Shown: in pieces, positions 35,106 to 45,665 of the stretch
Layout: each line of letters starts with the position of its first letter
Position numbering within the stretch: the stretch's first letter is position 1
From: an uncultured Coriobacteriaceae bacterium
Lineage (GTDB): Bacteria > Actinomycetota > Coriobacteriia > Coriobacteriales > Atopobiaceae
DNA length: 64,000 nucleotides
NCBI GenBank assembly: GCA_902786015.1
Contig: CADAAU010000002.1
Span: forward strand, 1 to 64,000
Direction: 5' to 3'
Translations under genes and position numbers: made by a program
Notes under the pieces: model-generated
What the model saw: the letters and a program-made list of their open reading frames with translations, nothing else
Databases searched by the model: none
What the model was told of the DNA's origin: nothing

Positions 35106-38100
35106 ATGAAGCTCAGAAACCGCGCCCTAGCCTTCTTTGTGACCATGGTGATGGTCCTCAACAACGTGCTGTCGCCCGTGTCCGTGTGGTACGGCGACAG
35201 GGACGCGCTCGCAAGCGAGTCGAGCGGCACGGTCGAGGCCGCGGCGACCGGCAGCGGGGCGGCAGGCACCGCTGATTCCAGGCCCTCCAACACCGAAGGG
35301 GCGTCGGCTGCGGCCCAAGGCGGTGGGGACGCCGTCCCGAGCGGCCGGTCCGAAGACGCCGGGGAGGCGAGTTCCGGCAAAACGTCGGAGGCCGCCGATG
35401 ACACGGTCGGCGACAAGCCGGCCGAGTCCGCCGACTCCGCCGCGTCGAAGGACGCCGGCACGCAGGCGAGCGGCTCGCAAGAAAAGAGTCAGCAAACAGC
35501 AGAGCCGCAGTCTGGCGCGCAGCAGCCCGCAGATTCGCAGTCTGCCGCGCAGCAGCCCGCAGAGCCGCAGCCCGGTGCCCAGCAGGGAACCGAAGCCAAG
35601 ACCACGACGCTTACCCAGACCATAAAGACCTCGCAGGGCAAATCGTACACGGTCACCGTCACCTACGGGGCGGACGCCGCGATTCCCGAGGGCGCCGACC
35701 TGCGCGTGACCGAGCTTGTGCGCGTGCCCGATGACTACGACCAAAAGCGCGACACTGACTACAAGGACCGGCCGTTCGAGACCGAGCAGTTCTTGGATGC
35801 CGGAGAGCTTGCGTCGCGCGACGAGGCAATCGCCCACGCGCTGGAGGTCTCCGACGAGCAGTACGTCTTCTTCACGAAGCACCTCGTGGTCGAGCTCGTC
35901 GAGGGCGACGCCGCATACACCCCGCAGACCCCCGTGGAGGTCGCGGTGCAGACAGACGACGTATCTGCGGCGTCCGCGTCGGCGCTCGAGGCGCTCGTGC
36001 GCGACGGCGAGGGGTATGCTCGGCTTTCTACGGAGGACCGTGCTGGCGCCGACGAGCTTTCTGCGGGCGGCGAGGTTGATTCGGACCAGGCGGCAGGATG
36101 GCCCGCGCGCGTGCGGTTCACAACCAGCAGCCTGGGCGAAGTCGCCCTGGCGGGCGTCGTCGAGCCCAAGGCGTCGTGGGAGCACAACGGGGAGCGCGTC
36201 ACGCTGCTCGGGGCAAAGTCCACGAGCGTCGCGGCCGAGGAGGCCGGCGCTCAGGAGCGCGAGGACGGCGTCGAGGCTGTGGCGGCGTTTGCGGCGCACG
36301 TCGACCCGAACCCGGTCTACGGCACAGACCTGTGGCTCAAGGCGGAGCGCGATGCGGGCGCCGGACGCAAGCGGTCCGGCATCGTGGCATGGCTGCTCGA
36401 CGGCGAGGGAAACGCCGTGGACGACGTGCTCACAGTAAAGAGCGACAAACCCGCGTCCTTCCGTGCCAACAAGAACGCGGTCGCAGTAGGTTGGGACCCG
36501 GGCTTCGCCGAGGGGACCATCAAGGCAGGCGACGTGACCATAACGGGCGAACTGCCCGAGGGCGCCAAAGCAGACGTCTCCGACGTCGCGGCGGACTACG
36601 CCGACGCCGACGCGCTGGCCGGCGCAGACACCTCCGGCGGCTCGCGCGCCAGGCTGGAGCGCGAGACCCTTGCGGCCTACGACATCTCCGTAAAGGCGGG
36701 CGGCGAAGAGTATGCCCCCGACGAGGAGCGGCCGCTCGCAGTGACCGTCGCCGACGCGACAATCGGCGCCGATGACACTACCGAGGTATATCAGGTGGAT
36801 TCCGACGGAAATGCGACGCAGTGCGACGCTGACGCCAAGGACGGCAGCGTCTCGTTCGAGGCGACCGACGCGGGGACGTACGTAGTGATGCGCGCGACCC
36901 TGCGCACACAACTCAAGGCCTCGGACGGCCGAACGTACGAGGTGGAGGTGGGGCTCGACCCCGCGTCGGACGTTCCCGTGGGCACGGAGCTCCAGGTGCG
37001 CGAGATCGGCGAGGGCGAGGAGGGGTATGCCGACTACGTTCGGAGAGCCGCAGAGACTTTGGGGAAGAACGCGGAGCGATTGGCAGTCATCCGACCCTTT
37101 GATATCAGTTTGGTAGATCCGCTTACCGGCCAGAAGCACCAGCCGGAAAAAGGTGCTCACGTAAGCATCAAACTTCTGGATGAAGAGGTTTCCGAACAGA
37201 GCGATCTGAACGTCGTTCACTTTGTCGAAGGCGAGAAGGGTCAAGATGCTAAGCCAGAGAAAGTCGATTGCGTCTCGAATGGCTCGACGGTTGAGTTCCA
37301 AACAAATGGCTTTTCGGTTTACGTTGTGTTGGATGGCGATGAGACAGCTCCGGTGACGCATTCAATGCGTTTCAATTTTAAACACGATGACGGTAAGCCG
37401 TATCAATTTCCAAACGCTGAGGGCGTCACTGTAGACTTCCAGATTGTTGCAAATGGAGAGATGCCGTACAGTCCCGGCACTCCTACTGACGAGCAATACC
37501 AAAACGATGGTTACACCTTTAGGGGTTGGTGGAGCAAGGCAGGAAATGATTGGGGCGAATGCTGGATAGATGAAAATGGCGTTGGCAAAACCGTTGCGAA
37601 TCTCACGGGCGATAGTACAGCGGTAGATTTGTACCCAAGATTCATGCGCGTAACCCATGTCTTCTATTACGACGAGCATGCGAAAGGTGACCCCAAAGAA
37701 GACTCTGTCTACATGGTCGACGTCATTGATGACGCTGAGCTGTCAACGAAAAAATACAATACAGAACGGGATGGGGAGTATCGCATAAACTATGTTCCAT
37801 CAGATCCTAAGAAAGCATTCATCGGATGGTCTGACCAGCCTGAGAAAACGACAGCAGCAGACGTTACAAAAGTGTATGACATACCAGACCAAGGTGTTAT
37901 TCGCCTATATCCCGTCATTGCAAGCGTACATTGGATAACCTTCGATAAAAACGACTGGGTTTATACTGCGGAGTCCGACCCAGCGAAGGCTGACTGGAAG
38001 CAGGGGAACGAGGTCTGGACGTATGTTGGAATCAACAATGGCGGCACCCACACTCGTAAAGGTACGGGTGCGACATACGTTGCGCCAAGATTCGTGCTTA

Positions 38101-41100
38101 ATGGCGAAACGATTCGCGATCGATACAGCAGTTTGCCTAGCACCACTCGGCCAGGCTACAACTTCGATGGATGGTATTTTCCGAACGGTGCAAAACTAGA
38201 GACAACTTACAAACCAACGCAAGACTTAACCGTTACGGCGAAGTGGACAGCCGAAAGCGACAAGGCATACAGCGTCGTATTCTGGGAGCAGAATGCCTCG
38301 GATGAGGCTTACACAGCAACTAAGACTTATTATTACGCTGGTACAGACACGCGTTACGCTACTACAGGAACAACTGTCCATCTGAAAGACGATGACAAAA
38401 AGCATAGTGATTCAGGGTTTAGCTACAATGCCGAGAAGAGTACCGAGAGCGCGACGGTCGCAGCAGACGGCTCCACGGTGTTGAACGTATACTTTGATCG
38501 AAATGTATATGCATTGGTGTTTAACGTTAAAGGTGCGGGGATTACATATACGCCGGTGACGGATAATAGGGGAACGCTGCAGTATGGATACGTGGACGGA
38601 CAGTTCGTCCCGTTGAATAGAGCCGCTGAAATAGGTGATGAATACTACTGGACCGGGTACGACAGCGGAAATGAATATTATGGAACGGTCTATATAAACC
38701 AAGGTGGATATGCTGTTGAGTGGAATGGAGTATATAACTCTAATACACACTATTACGGGGAAGAGGAAGATTCGTTCTTTCGAATAATACGAAACTCACG
38801 GAAAGCCTATGCATACACATATAATGGACAGGAGTATACAGGGACAAGATTTGTGTATGAGAATAGCAATAGTTACCATACAGTAAAGATAATTAATGCG
38901 TTGTACGGGCATTCCCTGAAAGATGATTTCCCCATTGTGGGCGATGATGGAACGACGTACTCAGGCTATTCATGGACTGCGACAGACAAGACTGTATATA
39001 AATATGTACTCCAGACGATTGAGACTGTCCTAGCTTCTAACGTCATGTTCAACGGAAAGAGTTCCAGTGCTATAAAGAGCATCGATTACTACGTAGAAAT
39101 TCTTCCAGGAGAAACATGGGAGACAGAGTTTTCTGGGAAAAAATACAAGAAATATAAAGACACCGTTAAACATAATTTCAATTATATTACATATGAAGAG
39201 GAGTTTTACGATATACCAGGTTTTACTAGGCGAAGGGATTGGGCATATCCAGCTTTTGGTTCGACCCCATATACAAATTATGGTGATGAGACTTATTGGA
39301 ATGTCGGTTCGAATGCTCACTACCCTAACAAAAACATTGCCCCGATTGATTGGATTTATAAGGCCAACAACCTTTACTACAGCCGTAATAGTTATAATCT
39401 CGAATTCTGGGACGGCTATGAGTACGACATCTCTGAGAAGATGACTGTCTCTGTGCCGTACGAGATGCCGCTGGCAGAATATGAAAGCAACTTTACGGTG
39501 TCGCCAGATCAGTCGAGCATTTCCTATAAAGATAGTGGCGGGCAGATTCAGACGATTTCTCATCCTGGTTACAGATTCACCGGGTGGTACAAGGATGACA
39601 AAAATAGAAATGATGACGCTAAGTTCAACTTCCAAGAGGAAAGCATGCCTGCCAATGGGCTAAAGGTCTACGCCGGCTGGGAAAAGTTGCGCTATCGCGT
39701 GTGGGTACAGCCGAACGGAGGCGTCCTTTCTCCGTCGGAGTCGACCTATTACAAAGCGGATTGGGATGAGCTGATTCAGGAGTACACCGATGTCGACGGT
39801 ACCAGAAGATACGTCGAGGCAAATGATGGAGAATACAGCTACGTCTACATTGCGGACCCCACAGGCGCGTCGACAAAAGATAACGAGAGTGGTATTAAGG
39901 ATGCTCGCGTCGCTTACTATAAGAAAACCTCAGATCTTGGTTGGGTTGACCTAAAAGATGATAAGAATAATGTAATAGCACACTATAACGAAGCGGAACA
40001 CATTGATGGCAAAACATATAAGCAGCTAGATGGCGTATACACATTCATAGGGTGGTACAAAGTCAAGGGTGACATTAGTGACGATACTGAACCACCTTTG
40101 AGTCGTAACGTCGAGGGCGTATGGAATTTCAACACGCCCATCAAGGAGAACACTGCCATTCGTGCCATGTGGAGGCGAAATGGTGCATTCTCAATTGTGT
40201 ACTTGAATGAATATGAGACGGCGGATGGAATTAAGATACGCGCTGTTCTGCCTTCTAACCTTAATGATGAGAACATATATATAGACTTGGCCCAAGCTGT
40301 TACGCCGGCCGCAGTAGAGCCGGAGGATAATCACTACTATGTATTTACTGGATGGCGTACTCCGGATGGAGAGATCCATCAGCCAGGTGATTTGTTTTCG
40401 ATTAAGTCGGATTATACGGTGGCGGACCCTGATAAGAAGAATCACTACATTTATAAGCTTGAACCCGTCTTTGTAAAAATCGGCACCTCTGCTCTAACGT
40501 ATAACCTGAACGGCGGTATGGGAACGCTGGCGTCGTTAGGAAGCGCTCCAAATTCAAGTGATAAGGCTACCCAGGAAGGCTTGACCCTGAGCAAGATTAC
40601 GCTCAACACTAGGGTTGTGCTGAGTACGGGAAAAGATAGTGAGGGCCACCTTCTTACTAAGCCAGGATATGTACTTACGGGCTGGAATTCTAAGGCGGAT
40701 CCCAACGCAAATGGCGCCATACACTACGATCTTGGTGGCACGTACGCCATTAGCGAAGAGAGCAACACTCTGTATGCGGAGTGGACGCCAGTTTGCTTTG
40801 ACCTTGAGTTCACTAAAGAGAAAGAAGAAGAGCCGAAGGATAGCAATAACTATGCATCGGTATACACCCCCCTCAATGGAGCAAAGTTCAGATTAACCGA
40901 GCTTAATCGCTCCGAGATGTCAAAGACGAATAACGGAAGCGATGGCGTGGTTAAGTTCCAGACAGTAATACCCGGCACCTACAATTCGCTGACGCTGATT
41001 GAAACGGAAGCGCCTGAGGGATATAGGATGGATACGGGTAGCTACGCTGTCACTTGGACACTTCCGGAGAATCCCAAAGACCATATGGTGACTATTGATG

Positions 41101-44100
41101 GGAAAAAGTATGTTCAGGCACAGCCTGTCATTAAGAACGCCAAGGGAAAAGAAGTTACAAAGCTCCAGAATATGAGAAAATCCACCCTCGTTAAGCTCGT
41201 CAAACATGAGGAGGGTAACGAGAACGTAAAGCTGGAAGGGGCTGAGTTTGCAGTAAAACTGGAAAATAAGCCCTATGCTCGCGCAGGGCACGATGGGGGA
41301 ATATACCAAACGGACGCGCAAGGCTCAGCCATTTTGCAGCTTATACCAGGTACATATACGGTGGAAGAGGAGAAATCACCGAAAGGGTATGCGCTACTCG
41401 ACGAAACAATATCAATAACGTTGACTGACGAAGGAATTGTAAGATATAAGTTTGGCAATAATGACGAACAAACAGTTAAAGATAATGCGGATGGGTACTA
41501 TACGATAAAGGTGCCGAACAAAAAGCCGATATGTAAGATTATCAAGGATAGCGAAGAATACCCGTTCGCTACCCTAAATAGTGCCCTGAGATTTGCACGT
41601 AATAAGATGTCTAGCACTGCAAAAATCGAGATGCTGGTTGACTACAAGATACCTAGCAGCGACAACCTGAAACTCGACAGAGACAAGGATAACATCACTA
41701 TAACCACGGCAAAGACCCAGAGTGAAGCCCAAACAGTCGGTGAGTATTACTACTTCAAGCCAACGTTTACTGATGGGGAAGGTAGAATATCCGCGGGTGA
41801 AAATGCGGATAGCGAAAGCATCGCTATTCTCAAGCGCGATTATAAATTTACTGATGATAAGGATACCGAACTGTTCAGGACCAACAAAGCTAAAGCGACT
41901 TTGACCACAACAAACATCGTGCTTGATGGCAATAGCAAAAACTGCCATAGGAATGGCGACAGGATTATAAGCGCTGACAATGGAACGATTAATATCAACG
42001 GTGGTACAACAATTCGGAATGCCGCAGTTGTTGAGAAAATGGCCTCCGATGGGGCTACAACACCTTATGGAGTTGTTTATGGAACAAATATCGTAATTGC
42101 TGGCACCGCAGAGAACCACGTTCGTTTTAAGGACTGTAAAGCAGGAATCGGAGGCGCTGTATATGCATATGGAAATACCCTTAGCATATCGTACTGCGAC
42201 TTCGTGAATTGTTATAGCAATGGCGACGGTGGTGCCGTAAGACATAGACCAAACAACAAAGATGAGGTGCCATCGGGCTCTGGGACTAGCGTCAGTAATT
42301 GTCGTTTCGAAGGGTGCAAGACGTTTATAACAAAAAATAGCAGCGGAGGGGCTATTAATACATCGGCAGAGTCCCTGACTTTGACTGACTGCGTATTTGA
42401 AGACTGTTCGACCAGCGCCAAACAAGGTGGTGCGGTGCAGCATTATATGGCAGCCGAGCACAAAGACTCAGTTGCGACAGTAACTCGGTGCAAGTTCATC
42501 AATTGTGTAACGCCACAGGAAGAACCAAAAGTTAATGAAAGTAAGGATAAAAGATTTGGTGGCGGTATAAATTCGGATGCTTGGGGAGTTACGGTTACGG
42601 ACTCTGAATTTGTTGAATGCTCCGCCAAAAACGGTGGCGCAATCTCTAGCACTAGCAATAATGATAAAAATAAGGGAGGGTCACTTACCATAGAGTCGTG
42701 CACGTTTGTAAACTGCGATGCTTCTGTAAATGGTGGCGCAATTTATACCGATAAGAAGACGACGACAATCCAATATGCAGAAAACATGTCGGAAATTGCA
42801 ACAACCTTCTACAATTGCACAGCAAAAGAAAAGGGCGGAGCGATTTGTATCGTAAAAGGGGATCCAGATCAAGCGACGGAAATGTCCGGATGCATCATCA
42901 ACGGACACGTATCCTACGAGCGGGCTTTATCGGATGGATCCAAGAAACCGTACGTGCTCGCTGATGGTAAAGCGAACGCAATAGAGGGAAGTGCTGTCTA
43001 TGTGGATACTGGTTCGCTGACTGTTAAAGACGGAGAGATTAAGAATTGCACTGCGTCGGCTACCGGTGGCGGGGCGATTAACACAAACGATAAAACCGTA
43101 AACTTTGAGGGTAATGCCATTGTTTATGACAACAAAGGCACCGGACAGCTCGCCAACAAACAAAAGAACGTGGTTCTGTCGAGCAATAGTAATGTTCGAA
43201 TTCAGACCACCAGCACTGGCCTGGCAGATGGAGCGAAAATAGGTGTGTATGTGACCGACGACCAGTTTGATGCTCATGGCGACTTGCTTAAACCTTTTGC
43301 CATGCACGTGCAGGATGGCGCCACAAATTATCCAGACGCTTTTATCAATGATCGCTTAAGCACGGATGCGATTTCTATAAAGGGTACGCACTACAGTGAC
43401 GGGGCAGATCGAACCATCTACTGGGGCGAACCCCGTACACCAGTAGTAGTTCGCAAGATATGGGCTCAGACTGTACCTGAAAACGAGCTTGCGACAAACC
43501 CAAACGTGACGCTGAGCGACTTCAAAGTTGGCGAATCGACCGGGCTGAAGCCGTATGAATCTAGCAGTAAAAAGAACGAACTCACTGGTAACAGCGTTAC
43601 TATCTCTAAGGCCGATAGTCTTGTGCTTGACGGGACGGAACTTGCATGGACAAAGATCGTGTATCTGCCTACACATTACGTGAAGAACAAGACTCTCACG
43701 GCATATAGCGGTCTTTACTCTGCAACTGAGAAGACTCCGAATCGTGCTGACGACCGTGGTGAGTGGATAATCGAGTACGATCCACAGGCGTTTGCTAATG
43801 AGTCTGGTCAAGTAACGTCGGGCGACTCTACCGTCAAAGCGACGCACCAGATTGCGGTAACCAACACCTTTGCGGAGACCTTCCGCGTTACAAAGCATTG
43901 GGGAGAGACCGTACCTGATCACGATAATCTTGAAGTGTACTTTGACCTGTACAAGGTTCAGCCGGCCAGTATCGACAGCCTCTGGGGGCAGACAGGCGAC
44001 AATGTAACCACGCTGCCCGAGAACATTGTGCACACTCAGACAATGGATGAAATACTGAGTGACCCGCAGTATAGGCGTGGAAATGAGGCAGGCAGCCTTA

Positions 44101-45251
44101 GTTTGCATAGGAACGAATTCGGTAAGCTTATTTCCATGAACGGGTCCTATCTCTATGTTGCCGATGATATAAGTTGGAGTGCCGGGGAAACACAGACTAA
44201 TGTCAACACACCCGATGGATATCGATTAATTAAGTACACGGGACGAGTTTGGAGTCAAAAGATATTTGAAGATGGTTTGGCAAACGGAACCTACCGTCCA
44301 TATAATGATTCGATTTGGGTAACAACTGGAACGCCATCTGGTAATCAAGTCGGGATAAGCATAGGTGACCTTATATACCAAGATAACAAATACTATATAA
44401 TTGCGAAACCAGGTGATTTTAAGCTATACGGTTACGATCGGAATAGTGGGACGCTCACGTTCAATCCCGAAAACAAAATCGGCGAGGCAGACACTCTCCG
44501 TGAGCTAACCATTGCAGGTACGCCGCAATCGGGTGGCCAGGGCTCATCTGGTTCTGGCTCTGTTGAGATTGCGTATGCGACGCAGGAACAGGCAGAGGCT
44601 CTTGACAAAACACTTGGAGATCCCACCGCGGATCATCCCGAGTATAAGGGATATGTGGTGAATCGCTTGACCAATGAGGCTGATGGTAATGTAAACGGTT
44701 ATTACAAGATCACGAAGGCTAATCTCATTGAAGGCGGCGACTGGAGCATCATGTTTAACGGTCTGGAGACCGGGTGCTCCTATTACGCCGTTGAGCGTAA
44801 GGTGTGTGTGGCGGGATCGTCGGATGACCTACATACTAATTACGCGATATCGTACGATTACGCCCAGGATCATAACGTTGTTATCACCAACGACATATCT
44901 GCAACGCAGAGAGTGATTCTGCGAAAGGTGGGTCGAGCGTCCAGCTCCAATACGAGTGAGTCGCTTGCGGGAGCCCAGTTTAGTGTCGAGTACGAAAGCG
45001 GATCTGTTGTCAAAGTGAACGGTGCAGAACTTCAGGGTCTGTCTTCGGGGGCTAACGGCGTGTTCTACATCGGAGATTTGCCGGTTGGTACGTACTATCT
45101 GCATGAGACTACTATTCCCGATGGATACGACAATAGCAAGCCGTACTTCAAGCTCGAAGTAACCTACGACAGGAACACTAAAGAGACGAACGCCATCATA
45201 AGTACGGAATCCTATGCAACTATCGCTGACGCAAAGGCTGCAACCACCTAA
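35106..45251 (+). CDS. Giant exported surface protein: InlB-like repeats, SpaA/CnaB domains, beta-helix
   Basis: A 3381-residue protein. MKLRNRALAFFVTMVMVLNN starts a signal peptide. Residues 40-165 are low-complexity with Gln/Pro/Ala repeats. Two modules of the QGKSYTVTVTYG and DGRTYEVEVGLD type follow at about 180 and 600. From ~760 to 1900 come InlB/Listeria-Bacteroides repeats (GYTFRGWW, GYNFDGWYF, GYRFTGWYK, GYVLTGWN). SpaA-type domains lie near 1920 and 2040 (IETEAPEGYRM, EEEKSPKGYAL). A pectate-lyase-like beta-helix with repeated GGAI/GGAV turns spans ~2290-2680, then CnaB-like modules (VRKIWAQTVP, RVTKHWGETVP). The chain ends within a SpaA domain (LHETTIPDGYDN) with no LPXTG or membrane tail. 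GC content falls sharply near 37050. Confidence 0.9.
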   Translation: MKLRNRALAFFVTMVMVLNNVLSPVSVWYGDRDALASESSGTVEAAATGSGAAGTADSRPSNTEGASAAAQGGGDAVPSGRSEDAGEASSGKTSEAADDTVGDKPAESADSAASKDAGTQASGSQEKSQQTAEPQSGAQQPADSQSAAQQPAEPQPGAQQGTEAKTTTLTQTIKTSQGKSYTVTVTYGADAAIPEGADLRVTELVRVPDDYDQKRDTDYKDRPFETEQFLDAGELASRDEAIAHALEVSDEQYVFFTKHLVVELVEGDAAYTPQTPVEVAVQTDDVSAASASALEALVRDGEGYARLSTEDRAGADELSAGGEVDSDQAAGWPARVRFTTSSLGEVALAGVVEPKASWEHNGERVTLLGAKSTSVAAEEAGAQEREDGVEAVAAFAAHVDPNPVYGTDLWLKAERDAGAGRKRSGIVAWLLDGEGNAVDDVLTVKSDKPASFRANKNAVAVGWDPGFAEGTIKAGDVTITGELPEGAKADVSDVAADYADADALAGADTSGGSRARLERETLAAYDISVKAGGEEYAPDEERPLAVTVADATIGADDTTEVYQVDSDGNATQCDADAKDGSVSFEATDAGTYVVMRATLRTQLKASDGRTYEVEVGLDPASDVPVGTELQVREIGEGEEGYADYVRRAAETLGKNAERLAVIRPFDISLVDPLTGQKHQPEKGAHVSIKLLDEEVSEQSDLNVVHFVEGEKGQDAKPEKVDCVSNGSTVEFQTNGFSVYVVLDGDETAPVTHSMRFNFKHDDGKPYQFPNAEGVTVDFQIVANGEMPYSPGTPTDEQYQNDGYTFRGWWSKAGNDWGECWIDENGVGKTVANLTGDSTAVDLYPRFMRVTHVFYYDEHAKGDPKEDSVYMVDVIDDAELSTKKYNTERDGEYRINYVPSDPKKAFIGWSDQPEKTTAADVTKVYDIPDQGVIRLYPVIASVHWITFDKNDWVYTAESDPAKADWKQGNEVWTYVGINNGGTHTRKGTGATYVAPRFVLNGETIRDRYSSLPSTTRPGYNFDGWYFPNGAKLETTYKPTQDLTVTAKWTAESDKAYSVVFWEQNASDEAYTATKTYYYAGTDTRYATTGTTVHLKDDDKKHSDSGFSYNAEKSTESATVAADGSTVLNVYFDRNVYALVFNVKGAGITYTPVTDNRGTLQYGYVDGQFVPLNRAAEIGDEYYWTGYDSGNEYYGTVYINQGGYAVEWNGVYNSNTHYYGEEEDSFFRIIRNSRKAYAYTYNGQEYTGTRFVYENSNSYHTVKIINALYGHSLKDDFPIVGDDGTTYSGYSWTATDKTVYKYVLQTIETVLASNVMFNGKSSSAIKSIDYYVEILPGETWETEFSGKKYKKYKDTVKHNFNYITYEEEFYDIPGFTRRRDWAYPAFGSTPYTNYGDETYWNVGSNAHYPNKNIAPIDWIYKANNLYYSRNSYNLEFWDGYEYDISEKMTVSVPYEMPLAEYESNFTVSPDQSSISYKDSGGQIQTISHPGYRFTGWYKDDKNRNDDAKFNFQEESMPANGLKVYAGWEKLRYRVWVQPNGGVLSPSESTYYKADWDELIQEYTDVDGTRRYVEANDGEYSYVYIADPTGASTKDNESGIKDARVAYYKKTSDLGWVDLKDDKNNVIAHYNEAEHIDGKTYKQLDGVYTFIGWYKVKGDISDDTEPPLSRNVEGVWNFNTPIKENTAIRAMWRRNGAFSIVYLNEYETADGIKIRAVLPSNLNDENIYIDLAQAVTPAAVEPEDNHYYVFTGWRTPDGEIHQPGDLFSIKSDYTVADPDKKNHYIYKLEPVFVKIGTSALTYNLNGGMGTLASLGSAPNSSDKATQEGLTLSKITLNTRVVLSTGKDSEGHLLTKPGYVLTGWNSKADPNANGAIHYDLGGTYAISEESNTLYAEWTPVCFDLEFTKEKEEEPKDSNNYASVYTPLNGAKFRLTELNRSEMSKTNNGSDGVVKFQTVIPGTYNSLTLIETEAPEGYRMDTGSYAVTWTLPENPKDHMVTIDGKKYVQAQPVIKNAKGKEVTKLQNMRKSTLVKLVKHEEGNENVKLEGAEFAVKLENKPYARAGHDGGIYQTDAQGSAILQLIPGTYTVEEEKSPKGYALLDETISITLTDEGIVRYKFGNNDEQTVKDNADGYYTIKVPNKKPICKIIKDSEEYPFATLNSALRFARNKMSSTAKIEMLVDYKIPSSDNLKLDRDKDNITITTAKTQSEAQTVGEYYYFKPTFTDGEGRISAGENADSESIAILKRDYKFTDDKDTELFRTNKAKATLTTTNIVLDGNSKNCHRNGDRIISADNGTININGGTTIRNAAVVEKMASDGATTPYGVVYGTNIVIAGTAENHVRFKDCKAGIGGAVYAYGNTLSISYCDFVNCYSNGDGGAVRHRPNNKDEVPSGSGTSVSNCRFEGCKTFITKNSSGGAINTSAESLTLTDCVFEDCSTSAKQGGAVQHYMAAEHKDSVATVTRCKFINCVTPQEEPKVNESKDKRFGGGINSDAWGVTVTDSEFVECSAKNGGAISSTSNNDKNKGGSLTIESCTFVNCDASVNGGAIYTDKKTTTIQYAENMSEIATTFYNCTAKEKGGAICIVKGDPDQATEMSGCIINGHVSYERALSDGSKKPYVLADGKANAIEGSAVYVDTGSLTVKDGEIKNCTASATGGGAINTNDKTVNFEGNAIVYDNKGTGQLANKQKNVVLSSNSNVRIQTTSTGLADGAKIGVYVTDDQFDAHGDLLKPFAMHVQDGATNYPDAFINDRLSTDAISIKGTHYSDGADRTIYWGEPRTPVVVRKIWAQTVPENELATNPNVTLSDFKVGESTGLKPYESSSKKNELTGNSVTISKADSLVLDGTELAWTKIVYLPTHYVKNKTLTAYSGLYSATEKTPNRADDRGEWIIEYDPQAFANESGQVTSGDSTVKATHQIAVTNTFAETFRVTKHWGETVPDHDNLEVYFDLYKVQPASIDSLWGQTGDNVTTLPENIVHTQTMDEILSDPQYRRGNEAGSLSLHRNEFGKLISMNGSYLYVADDISWSAGETQTNVNTPDGYRLIKYTGRVWSQKIFEDGLANGTYRPYNDSIWVTTGTPSGNQVGISIGDLIYQDNKYYIIAKPGDFKLYGYDRNSGTLTFNPENKIGEADTLRELTIAGTPQSGGQGSSGSGSVEIAYATQEQAEALDKTLGDPTADHPEYKGYVVNRLTNEADGNVNGYYKITKANLIEGGDWSIMFNGLETGCSYYAVERKVCVAGSSDDLHTNYAISYDYAQDHNVVITNDISATQRVILRKVGRASSSNTSESLAGAQFSVEYESGSVVKVNGAELQGLSSGANGVFYIGDLPVGTYYLHETTIPDGYDNSKPYFKLEVTYDRNTKETNAIISTESYATIADAKAATT

Positions 45252-45665
45252 CGTCATTGGTATGAGCGCTTGCATAACGCAAAAGGAGCTACCCCTCTGT
45301 ATCACATAAATTCATGATACAGAGGGGTAGCTCCTGTATAAACTCGATGATAAACGAGAACGAACATACGTACTGTATCGTAATGGTTGAACACGGGCGT
45401 CTAGAAATGTTTATTCGCAAAACGACTCTCTTCTTATCGGAGTATCTTTTGACGGAAGATATAACGGTAAGGTGAAGAGCAAACATGGAGTGAAAAGTCC
45501 AGCTCTTTGGCGTCATATGTCCTCCACACGTGAGATGCCATCAGTTCGCAATTGCGACTAAAGCCAGGCCCCTTGAGTGTCATGCCCTTTGAGTTGCAGC
45601 ATACATAATGCTCGGGGGTACGGCTATACTGGAGCTAAAGAGCCAACGCGGCTGGGGAGGCGACC
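45252..45665. other. Intergenic region after the giant surface protein
   Basis: Apart from the long hairpin at 45284-45335 no gene or clear repeat is visible in these 414 bases. The part from 45340 to 45500 is AT-rich like the giant gene. From about 45600 the GC content rises again towards the next AAA/nuclease gene. Confidence 0.5.
45284..45335. terminator. Perfect 21-bp hairpin after the giant surface gene
   Basis: AGGAGCTACCCCTCTGTATC is the left arm and its exact complement GATACAGAGGGGTAGCTCCT the right arm, with one further T-A/A-T pair and a 10-base loop. There is no T run after it. It is most likely a transcription terminator or an mRNA-stabilising structure. Confidence 0.7.

Noticed and set aside
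35127..37361. 744-codon open frame on the minus strand opposite the giant surface gene head
   Set aside because: It is the antisense shadow of a GC-rich coding region; composition (Arg, Val, Gly, Leu) and lack of motifs fit a shadow, while the plus strand encodes a clear signal peptide and domains.
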